NCBI GenBank assembly: GCA_003344405.1
Contig: NOWV01000014.1
Coordinates: forward strand, 558,001-622,000
DNA length: 64,000 bases
Direction of reading: 5' to 3'
Source of the DNA: Trichoplax sp. H2
Taxonomy: Eukaryota; Placozoa; Uniplacotomia; Trichoplacea
Positions 19,980 through 29,887 of the stretch are shown piece by piece. The first letter of the stretch is position 1, and each line of letters starts with the position of its first letter. Below the pieces are notes generated by a model, which saw only the letters and a program-made list of their open reading frames with translations, searched no databases and had not been told where the DNA came from. The translations under genes were made by a program, and so were the position numbers.

Positions 19980-20096
19980 TATGGCGTCCAAGCGATTGCT
20001 CAGCCATCAACATGTGAACACTGCTAGCGCTCCACTTCCCCTCCGACCCTATACAAACACAAGTGGATTCCTGTACAGTATGCGACATGCATAAGC
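19980..20096 (+). CDS. Doubtful 38-codon ORF facing CUL1
   Basis: Starts ATGGCGTCC about 280 bp from the CUL1 start, in the opposite direction, and ends TAA at 20094-20096. The peptide starts MASKRLLSHQHVN and is basic, Ser/Thr/Pro-rich and free of acidic residues. A GTATGC donor lies inside its last third, so it could be the first exon of a spliced gene, but I found no matching second exon. It may be chance. No function is assigned. Confidence 0.2.
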
Positions 20097-20401
20097 TGGT
20101 CAAAGAAGAAAAAGTCGTCAGTGGCGATTGCATTGTCCTCACAATGGACTACAGTACTTTCCACTGGCTTACACCTCTTGCCCAATTCCAGATCATAATA
20201 GATAGGCTTTGTAACGGGCAGTATGACATGCTCTGTACAGTACCCTGTCAATAGTCCAGTTGGCTACAGTACAATATACTGCTGCTGCAGTTGTACTGTA
20301 CACTACTGCACTGTAGACTGTACAGTGTACAGTACTGTACTCCGGACGGTACTCTGGACCATGGCCGTGTGAACACACACCCTGCTATGGACTACTGGAA
20401 A

Positions 20402-21110
20402 GAAGGATTCAAAATGGAAGATTGAAAGTTCGAATAATGTAGTGTAAATATCCAATCCTGTGATCAACAATGATAGCGGAAAATGACAATTTCGTCACAA
20501 TTTTGAATGAATAAAAAGTTTCCTCGTCGAATACACACTGATACTTGATACTGAGTGCAGAAATCGGTCATGAGATGAAGGTGGTCAAACACTTTTGCTC
20601 ACGTACACCACTGGATGGTGTATGGGTTGAAAAGCCGTTAATGAAATGGAGTAAAAACGCCACCCAAACCCGATCCAATGGTTGATTTTAGAACCCTAAA
20701 TGAGTACAATCGCTATGCAAACACTGAATCAGTGCGGAATGACTTAAGATTACTAGAAAGAACGATTCAAAATAGTAGATTGAAAGATAGAATAATGTAC
20801 TATAAATATCCACTCCTGTGATCAACAATGATAGCAGAGAATGACAATTTCATCACAGTTTTGAATGGGTAAAAGCTTTTCTCGTCGAATACACACTGAT
20901 ACTTAATACTGGAGTACAGAAATCGGTCATGAGATGAAGGTGGTCAAACATTTCTGCTCATGTACACCACTGGATGATGGATGGGTTGAAGAGCCCTTAA
21001 TGAACTTAAATGGAGTAAAAACGCCACCCAAACCCGATCCAATGGTTGATTTTCGATTCCTAAATGAATGCAATCGCTATGCAAACACTGTCTCAGCGCG
21101 GAATTACTTA
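20402..21110. repeat. Direct duplication, two units of about 350 bp
   Basis: Unit 1 is about 20402-20747 and unit 2 about 20760-21110, offset 358 bp. Shared blocks include GATTCAAAAT, TGTGATCAACAATGATAGC, TCGAATACACACTGATACTT, GAAATCGGTCATGAGATGAA and AACGCCACCCAAACCCGATC. Unit 2 carries an 82-codon open frame (20934-21182). Unit 1 has lost 5 nt in the same frame and is broken. Confidence 0.9.
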
Positions 21111-21182
21111 ACCCGAATTCCTTCCCTTGAGTCGCGCTTTGCGTTGACATTGAAGGACGCTGGTGTGTTGGTATCACGTTAG
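20934..21182 (+). CDS. Doubtful 82-codon ORF in duplicated unit 2
   Basis: Starts MKVVKHFCSCTPLDDGW, includes VKTPPKPDPMVDFRFLNECN and ends with VLVSR. No signal peptide, membrane segment or known motif is visible. The matching frame in unit 1 is shifted by a 5-nt deletion, and many of the differences between units change the amino acid. That argues against selection on this protein, or for one decayed copy. It could also be an exon fragment. Confidence 0.2.
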   Translation: MKVVKHFCSCTPLDDGWVEEPLMNLNGVKTPPKPDPMVDFRFLNECNRYANTVSARNYLTRIPSLESRFALTLKDAGVLVSR

Positions 21183-21566
21183 TGTTGAAATGGCGGACGA
21201 TTTGCTCTCGTCGTCTATTATGATTACGAGTTCACTACAACTTCTCACTTTCAGTATTCTATTTTTGACTATAGTAGCACAGCCACTTTTAGACATACAA
21301 TTTGCAGTATTGTAAGTCCATACAATTGATCGGCTCTCGCCGCCACTCGCACAAGTCCTGCTGTCGTACTCAGCCTTCGGGTACAATATTTGGCCAGCGA
21401 GACTCGATGACATTTGATCAACTACAAAACAATATTGATCCACGCAAGAGTTGAAATTTCTACCGTGGAAAACGCTCATTGTCATCTGTGCAATATTATT
21501 ACTACACAGCATCAAGATTACAGTTATGATATACAGTACTGCCTCATCACAATATGTCGGCCACAT
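21174..21566 (-). CDS. Candidate small secreted six-cysteine protein (unrecognised)
   Basis: A single open frame of 130 codons, the longest in the window that is not explained by a recognised gene. Residues 9-26 (AVLYIITVILMLCSNNIA) look like a signal peptide core. After it come six cysteines, at 41, 46, 72, 90, 96 and 110, an even number as expected for paired disulfides. The tail is Ser- and acid-rich. I recognise no family. The start context is unremarkable, and the frame could be one exon of a longer gene. It overlaps the + strand frame 20934-21182 by 9 nt at its 3' end. Evidence is length, hydrophobic start and cysteine pattern only. Confidence 0.35.
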   Translation of the reverse strand: MWPTYCDEAVLYIITVILMLCSNNIAQMTMSVFHGRNFNSCVDQYCFVVDQMSSSLAGQILYPKAEYDSRTCASGGESRSIVWTYNTANCMSKSGCATIVKNRILKVRSCSELVIIIDDESKSSAISTLT

Positions 21567-22138
21567 CAGCCACTATAGCATGACTATTTAGAAAAACCTC
21601 ATAGTTTCTGATATACGATTCTGAAAATTTCGTCTTGGCTTGACTTTTTAATTAACTAATGGGAATGAAACCCTACTACTTTATTTTGAAGCGAAACTTC
21701 ATCCATTCATGATACAGGAAGTCAATTATTTTACAAAATGTAAACAAGTTACAATCCTTAAGTACACTGTTGTGCGCCGATACCCTATCATAAGTTGGCT
21801 TGGCAGTAGGATTATACGGTAATTAATTTATAACCAGTATTTCAATGATGAGGAAGTACTATAGTGGACGCTATTGAAAGGCCTACGCAATCAAAATGGG
21901 ACAAATTAAATATGGATTGAATCAAAATTCCCCTTAAGAAAATTCCATCCAGTACTACTATGCAAAACTAAGACTTCATGATAACAACATCACCATCAAA
22001 GCCAAAGAGCTACTCTATCATGATGCATTTATTATTCCTTATGAAAATGGATCCAAAGTAGAGATATACGCTTACACAGTATAGTTAGACATGCTTTTGT
22101 ACAGTCTCTAGTCTCTCTTCTCGTTCATGTCGAAGAAG

Positions 22139-22800
22139 AGGCCGGCAGTCAAACCTAGTACAATCTATAAATTACCAGAATAGAATCAATCCTGCCAGCG
22201 AAGTGAGGAGTATTGCGTTAATCAACTACTGTATTATCAGAATGAAGTACTGTATGCCAAAAGTCTAAGATGAGGCTTGAATCTAGTAGCAATCCGAGAC
22301 ATGGACTTTTACAGTAGATCGCACAAGTTTCCGTGACCAAGATATACAGCAGTGTAAACCAGTGACGTACACGAACTAGTTTGACGTAAGCTAGAATCAG
22401 CAATTACGAGCCTACACGCAACACAAAATGGTGAAAGAGAACAGCACCTTCGACATATCAATTCGCAAACTCTTCTAGCATAGAGAAAACGGCCGACAGT
22501 CAAACTTAGCACAATCCAAAATCGATTCTACCGGTAAAGCGGGAAGGATTACGTTAATTAACCATCATCAGGATAAGATAGGAGAAAGAGTCTAAAACAT
22601 GGTTTAAATTGAGTAATAATAGACATAACTGTAGCATAAAATAGAAGCACTCTCGGCAACTATAGAATACTAATGGAATATAAACAGAATCAGCAAGTTG
22701 GCTACGCGGAACACAAAATGGAGAACCAGAGCCATACGTTCGACACCTTGATTTGTCCATTCTTCTATTCATCTACTGTACTCGTAGGTGCAGTACTGTA
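22139..22800. repeat. Diverged direct duplications, about 290-350 bp apart
   Basis: GCCGGCAGTCAAACCTAGTACAATC near 22141 is matched by GCCGACAGTCAAACTTAGCACAATC near 22492. AACACAAAATGG near 22420 is matched near 22710, followed in each by a TTCGACA block. Both copies also share an ATTACGTTAAT/ATTGCGTTAAT stretch. These are older and more diverged than the other duplications nearby. Confidence 0.7.
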
Positions 22801-22839
22801 TATGACTATGTTTAATTGAATAAATCATAAGCTAGACTG

Positions 22840-23070
22840 TATATAAACGGGAGCATCGAGTCCGTAGAGAGTTCTTCTCGTCGATTCTTTGTTATAGTAC
22901 CGTTCCAGTTAAAATTATGTTGTAATAAAGCTTAAAAGAATAGATCTTGCACTAGACTAAATACAGTAAATGGTGGTGGGGGGGGGGCATCCAGTCAATG
23001 GAGAATTCTTCTTGCCGATAGCGTACTGTAGATATCATTCCGGTTTAAATTTATTGTAATAAAGCTTAAT
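22840..23070. repeat. Direct duplication, units about 134 bp apart
   Basis: Unit 1 (about 22840-22935) and unit 2 (about 22970-23070) share GCATC(G/C)AGTC, a GAGTTCTTCT/GAATTCTTCT block, a TTCC(A/G)GTT block and TTGTAATAAAGCTTAA. A 10-G run (22978-22987) sits at the start of unit 2. Confidence 0.75.
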
Positions 23071-24405
23071 TCGGCTTTAACAACCCAGCTAGTCATACAG
23101 ACTGTCAACTCTGAAAATGGCCTTTTCTACAGCCCCACATACGTAAAGCGCTAGAGTACGGGTTTTCGATTGATCCATATCACTCAGTATTTAATAGCTA
23201 GTAGCTAAAATTACATAATCAGCATGAATCAGCCAAACATGATAGAGATGCTAACAAGCCAGATTAACTTGGTAACAAACGCTTAGATTGGCAAGTGTGA
23301 AATTTTTAACGCAGTTTTACTTCATTTTAATTGTTGAAAATGCTCTAGGAATAATTAATTGAATCAAAATTAGATGATGGACTGAAAGTGATTACGGTTA
23401 TTAATACTAATTTATCATATCAACGCCTATGTTTATGATATCAGTGCGATACAAAATACAACACTTGCCATCTTGATATATCATAAGCGGTTACTGTACA
23501 TGATAAAGTAACCACAAGTTGTAAAGAGTTACGATATTCCTATCCGGGACTTCTACGTAAGCAGGGGGAGGGACAAATAAGAGACCGAGTTAATATTATA
23601 TCTATTCATCGCTAAAAAGGTGGTCAGATAATTGCAACCTTGATAGGATGCAGCTGTCGGAGATGGATTTCAATACAATCAAAACTAAATTTACTACCTT
23701 TGTATATTCATTAAAGAGTATTTATTTATTTGACATTATCCAACAATCAAATTAATCACAGTAGAATTTGAATAGAAATCAATATCATTTAAGATATAGC
23801 TACATCGATATTAATACTTGTATAATCGCTATTCAATCCAAGATTGTATTATCTTTAGGCTGGACTAGGTGTCGTTGTTGCGAAATAATACAATCTTTCC
23901 AAGTTATACGAGAAGTTGTAATGCAGTAGGATTACTTTTAGCTAGATATTCCTTGTTGTCGTCCGCCTATTCGATCAATATTAGCGTCAAACTAACTAGA
24001 TGCCAAACGTACTTATATTTTACCAATATAAATACGAAATCAACCGCACGTGTCTCTGTAGTGATATCGATTTTTATAGCCCAGTAATAAAACATGCAAT
24101 GATATATCAGAAATTGTAGGTTAATTCCTAGCTATAATATGCTCAATTTATCCCATTGTAATTGTAATTAATCCGATAGAATTAAAGCTAATATTTGAAA
24201 TAGATGACTGGCTTGGTAAATAAATTAGACGTGAATATACTGTTTTAATTTATCATTATAGATAAGTTTACCAATACAGCAATATCGGATCTGATGAAAT
24301 AAATGATATCATACAAGCGACTTAGATGCTACAATGGAGTGCATCCTATGATTTTCATACATGTGTCGTAGTGTAGCCGCAATTTGAATTAAAAATTTTG
24401 CATTT

Positions 24406-24423
24406 TTACATATGCATATGTAA
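24406..24423. repeat. 18-bp perfect palindrome
   Basis: TTACATATGCATATGTAA is its own reverse complement. It contains a TATGCATA core resembling POU/homeodomain half-sites. Function unknown. Confidence 0.7.
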
Positions 24424-25429
24424 TTTATGTGATTTTTGAGCCTACAATCATCGTCAATTACTTCTACTGGATGTTACTGTACTGATTCCGAAAGTAAAAT
24501 GGAACAACTACAAAATAAGAAATAAATCGATAACATAATTGATGGAAATTAAATCACCGTAACATCAAAACAGTAACCTAAGCCAGCACGATGGTGATCT
24601 TAGCAATAATTTTAAGCACAATCATCTTTAAGCCCAGCTATTGAGTAATTGTCTGCTTTAAAAAAATGAATTACTACAATAAGTATACAGTAGGTATCAT
24701 GGTAAAACGATAGTTACAGAAATCAGCTGATACCTATATCAATTGTGATGTAACGAAGCACACCTATATCTTTCAACAAGGAATATCTATTTATATAAGA
24801 CGTTTATAATTGCAATGTTAACGGTAATGGTGATCGATCAAGGCTGACGATTGTTCTTAAAAATAGTAGACATAGTTATTGCTAAAAAGAATGATGAAAA
24901 TCTTTGGAAATACTGATTAATATTGCATTGTTCGTTTAATTTTCGCCATTGTATTCTTGATCGATATCATGATATACATATACTCATATACGTCGCATAT
25001 ATATATTATATACGGCAAATGTCTAGATATATAGAGAGGTGCGGTATATTCTTGGATGTAATCTATAATTGCTATTGATAACAGCTGAATTGATTAGACA
25101 ACAGCAAGCAAAATGATTATTGAAGGACTAACATCACTACCATCTAAATAACAGCACCTGTACATTGTTTAACAATTAAATTCTAGTTAATTCTAGTCCT
25201 AACCTTAGGAATGATGGCCTATAGTTAATTCTAACAGATATAAGATCCAGCATCAACTATAGAATAAGCCTTACAATGTATTACTTCTTTATATGTCAAA
25301 TTATGTAAAATTTTTTTGTTTTATACAATTTTCTTTCGTTTTCTTCAAAACTTGTTCGTGTCTTCATCGATACAGATTGTTGTAGCCAATTTATGAGCTC
25401 GTATTCATATCACGCCACTGTTTACTTTT

Positions 25430-27039
25430 TTACGCAACGACAAAATAACTTTCAAGGCTGCGCTTGAGAATTTTTTGCTTTGTTTCATTTTGCCTTCTCC
25501 GATAGCGCTTACATACGCATTTACGAACAACTGACGGGAAAGCATATTTCGTAGTACCATCAAAACAATTCATTTTAACGCGTATAGTTTTACGAAAATG
25601 GGCCACACAACGCCAAATATAGCGCTTGCTAGCGCTAACATCTTGTGGGATATTATTCGGTCTACAAGCGCCTTCGCATAGTAAATCTTTAATAGATCGC
25701 TTACTAATGCATAAGCCCTTCATAACATAGCGATGAATCTTCTTTCCATCGCAACAACTTGATGTATTTGCTAAACGATTGAGGAAAAAAATGAAAATAA
25801 TTTAAAATGTGTCAAAAAAAATCCGACAAAATAAGAAAAATTCAAATCAGATGCATATCCTGCCAGCATAAGCCATAAACTAGTTACTCTCCCTCTTATC
25901 TATAAACGCATAGGCACTGGGAAGCAAAAATGTTTTTATAATATAAGGTAATAAAATGAAGCCCTTTAAAATAAACTTTTAAATATTAAATTCTTATTTA
26001 AAGTAACAAAAATTTGATAATCAAATTGACAGGTACTCTAGTTGGTTACAATTAAAATAAATTGGCCGTGTCATAAAAGTAAAAAAGTGATAATATACTA
26101 CAGGTATTAAATCTTGCTAGAAATCTAATATTGATTTATCAAAATAGTTATTTAAGACTATTTACAATTCCAATCCTAAAATTCATCTAATATTTGACCT
26201 GGTTGAATGTCGGTGAACGACATGAATTGCGACGTTTGATGAATCTTAATTCTTAGATAGTAAAAATTATATGATAATTCTTACTTGGAGCACAATTTAC
26301 TATCTTATGTTCACAATATGAAAAATGCATTGCAATTTCTGGTAAACTTCTTACGTGTAATCGTCAATCAACAATCTAAATAATTTTTTTCGACATCTTT
26401 ATCGCTTTAAGAATTAAAACCTAGCAACACATTCTCAAAATGAAACTAATACGTGCAAATAGTTCATGCAAAGTGGCGATTTGATTAATAAGTATTATCC
26501 TTTCAAATAATATCTAAATTAATTAGCTATCATGTAATAGGAGATAATTTAATACACAGATTACAAAGCCCTTAAAATTAGTAAATTGTCAAAAAAAAAT
26601 AAAAATCCGATCGTCAACACTTTCCAAACGTTTATGTTACAAATGGCAAAAATCTTCAATATGTCATGATTATCTAAGGCTATTACATCAGCCGCATTCA
26701 AGTCAACAAATGATAGACCTAAGTTGGCATATTAATTACAAGATAAAATAAAAGTTTATTATCAACGTTGGTATAGAACAGAAAAATTGCGAAAAATTGT
26801 AGAACAAATTCAAGAGAGCAATGAAAAAAATACGGCATTTTTATGTACAGAAAATTTAGATCAGTTCACTTACCAATACTAGTGCATTTCTTTGTGAAAA
26901 CTTGCTGTTCCTTTTTAGGTTTAACTTGATCCGGTGACTGAGTTGGTGGTGATAATTTAGACAAATCAATTTGGCCATCCACTGCTACAATCAATATAGC
27001 GAAGAAAAGACACAAGCTAACTAGCATCAATTTGATCAT
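25430..27039 (-). CDS. SOSTDC1-like: Secreted cystine-knot (CTCK) protein of the sclerostin/SOSTDC1 type; 2 exons, complete
   Basis: Vertebrate relatives are secreted antagonists of BMP and Wnt signalling; that role here is inference. Exons on minus: 26874-27039 and 25430-25770 (GT-AG, phase 1; 507 nt, 168 residues). Residues 1-22 form a signal peptide (MIKLMLVSLCLFFAILIVAV), followed by a Pro/Lys/Gln-rich linker. The knot starts at CCDGKKIHRYVMKGLC (61-76), matching the family pattern C..L..TRYVTDGPC. Next come C87-E-G-A-C91 (the C-x-G-x-C of the knot), YIWRC at 110, NCFDGTTK at 124 and KCVCKRYRRRQNET at 139-152. The end matches SOSTDC1 (CKCKRYTRQHNES), including the N-glycosylation site. 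Spacing between C91 and C110 is shorter than in vertebrates. C52 may be an extra, unpaired or dimer cysteine. A DAN/gremlin-type member is the alternative; the basic C-terminal tail favours sclerostin type. Confidence 0.88.
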
Positions 27040-29779
27040 GGTCGGCCTGCTGTATCACTTTTCGTATATAGAGGTGGAAATCGCTAGATGATAGCTATAC
27101 TTTAATTTTCGAGATGGTTGGATAATTGGCTTTCTACCAAGTAACAGCTATAGTAGTCCAACTGTCTTTTCTTCTATGTTAAAAGATGATCCTGTAAGTC
27201 AACTAGGGATCGAATAACAAATAGAGTATTGATCTGACTGATATGCCTAAATAACGATATAATATCAAGGAATGGTCTAAATTGAAGTGGCAGAGTTGAG
27301 GAGATCAAAGTGTGATCCGATGATGGCGTTGTCTGGTTAATATAAATTGATGGTAAGACAATAAAGTTAAAGTAGTCTGAGAAAATTTGAACTACGATAA
27401 CAATAGCATTGATAAGGTAAGATCAAGATAACAAAATATCAGTAAGAAAAGTAATGTTGTCAATGATTATTGTGATATATAGATAAAATGATAGGTTAGG
27501 TTTTGATACAATTATCACACCAATCTTTCTGAACTAGTCATAATCATACTTGTTGCCAATACAATGAGTTACCTAGCCAAGACTAAAGGAAAACAATTAT
27601 ACAATATTGTCTTATTCAAAATCAACACCAGGTGAAAATTTAATGCGTCCTTATCTACGTTATTTACTTTTCTGGACATCAATGTTATCCATTCAATTAC
27701 TGAAATAATTTCCAAGATGAATAAGGAGCCTTAACTAGTAACTGGAAGAGAAAACTATTATCATTATCGTCGTCGTTATTATTCCGCTGCTTGACTGTAT
27801 TGTAAATAGCTAGGAATGCGGTAGACCAATTGATTTTCCCTTATTTTGATTTCCCAATTAAATACCCAAGCATTAACAGAGATAACTAGTGACTTATAAT
27901 AGTAATTGTTTAATTACAATTTAATTAACGATAAATTAGTAGGGGGTAGGCAAAGAGTTGTTTTTCTCTTTGATTCTACACCTACAAGCAAAAGGATATA
28001 TTAGCAACTTACATTTGGTATCGCTATAGATATTTACTAATTCAAAAAGAGTGCCATAATGTCTTCTATTTATATTTTACGGTAAACTTTCTTCATAAAT
28101 AAATGCGATTTTAGAGCTAAAAATGGCAATATAGACTAGCAGTGGAACGATAAGCTAATCAATCAAATTTTATCATGACAGATTGACAATTTTTTTGACA
28201 ACTTGTTAGTACAACTTTTGCATATGAGATTAACTACAGATCACGCCAAAAAATAAGTTATTTACTAAACCTGATCTTATACGATAGGGTAACAACATGA
28301 TTACATAGTAAATTGTATACTCAAACTACAAAATATTAAAAAAATATGATTTCATTTTCAGTAGCACAATTTACTTTTATTGTCGACTCAGTCATAAATG
28401 ATAGTAGATTACAATTTTGTACATAGTATAAAGCGTCTAAGCTATGATGGATTATAGCGAGCAGATGGATGAAGTAAGAGAGCAGGTGGCGGATGGGCAA
28501 AGGCCATGAGAACGAGTATTAACTGTTGTAATAGTATAGAGAAGATAAGAGAAAAAGGTAAAAAATATGGAGTAATGTCATTCACATTAGGTATGTCTAT
28601 CAGCAAAAATAGATTTCCACTCAAGTGTAGCGTTATCAAATTTAATTTATAAAATTTCGATCTTAATTATTGAGAATTAAATAAGAGTATTAGATTATCT
28701 ACGTTTCAATAGATTGGATAGTTAATATCGATGATTAATTTAATTCATCGCTGAGGCTAGATAAGTTCCGCTTAATCAGGCTGGATATGTAGCCCTATGG
28801 GCTGCTTTATGGCTATTTAATCAGTGATTATAAAATTCTATTATATCTCTATCTTATACTATTCATGTCTAGAAAATTTTCTCACACAATCTATAGTCAT
28901 TTCTGACTTATTGATGCTATTCTAGACGTCGATAGGGCATTTATCTCTTCAACCATTATCAAATACAATAAAATTATAATTGTACTTATAAAGAATTAAT
29001 CAGAACCATATTATTTTTATCGGTTCTAAATTAAATACAGAATGACTTTGATCAGTGATTGAATTCAATATTATCTTCCATGCAACAATTTTTCACGATT
29101 ATCTTGTAACCTTTAAGGAATTATCTTACTCAAAATTATGATACCTCGCAATCTTAATTAAAAACTAATGAGATTACAACCCTTATCGTTGCATTAGCTT
29201 GTTCAATCCAATATCACCAATTCGTTTTGATGTAAACCCACCTAGTGTAAACCACTATTATCGATAATATCTAAAATTTGGATATGGTTGGCTATGTTCA
29301 GTTTTGATGCCATTTAATCGCCTATCTAAAAGGTAGATTATATTATAATTTCAAAAAGTTTCAATTTTATCGTCCAATCAATAAGCAAGTAAACAACTTT
29401 ATTCCAAATTTTCAACGACATAATCAAAATGTACTTCTTTCTTACTTGATGGCTAAGTAATGAATATTTTGATCAATTTCGTTATTTATTTGTTATCTCT
29501 ACATCTAACCTAAGTTAAAGTAATATTATCATCGATCTTTTACTTTCTTTGTTTCTTCTTGATCGTCATAAAGTGGCAAAATAATAAGTCAAAAACATTA
29601 GACTTAATTAGCCGTGACATTAAGATATTATTTGCAACAATAACTGTAAATGAATAACGAATTGTATCGCTTTTATTCCTACCGAAATCAGGTGAAGGAA
29701 ACTAGAGTAATCTATTCTTAAATTGGCCAATCTTAAGAATTTAATAGCTTTAAAAATGATTCATACGGTATAAATTAAA

Positions 29780-29887
29780 ATGAATTCAATAATAATACAA
29801 TTACTATGTCAACTGCCTTTATTGGCTTACTATGTGACGGCTTCTGAATTACCTTTGCCTAATAAGAATAAGATTCTTATTGCCTGA
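29780..29887 (+). CDS. Doubtful 35-codon secreted micropeptide ORF
   Basis: The frame starts ATGAATTC after AAA (a good animal start context), with TATAAA 11 nt upstream. The peptide begins MNSIIIQLLCQLPLLAYYV then TASELPLPNKNK and ends LIA. It reads as a signal peptide with a likely cut after VTA, leaving a short basic tail. The frame is closed by TGA and no donor lies in the tail. It could be a tiny secreted peptide or chance. Confidence 0.2.
   Translation: MNSIIIQLLCQLPLLAYYVTASELPLPNKNKILIA

Larger units (their letters stand above)
19699..25429. other. Interval between CUL1 and the cystine-knot gene, rich in local duplications
   Basis: CUL1 promoter DNA should lie just above 19698, where CCAAT boxes on both strands overlap at the start codon. 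The interval looks less AT-rich than the flanks between about 19.7 and 22.9 kb. It contains three pairs of local direct duplications, many TACAGTAC-like motifs and a 10-G run (22978-22987). Several small frames (19980, 20063, 20934, 21174-21566) are listed or rejected separately. From about 23.1 to 25.4 kb I see no gene, only AT-rich DNA with a palindrome at 24406-24423. Confidence 0.5.

Noticed and set aside
22978-22987. 10-G run as a possible G-quadruplex or telomere-like element
   Set aside because: A single homopolymer run in a duplicated unit; no repeated G-tracts around it.
23869-24087. 72-codon + strand frame
   Set aside because: Begins with a non-ATG codon, Ser/Ile-rich, no neighbour or motif to support it.
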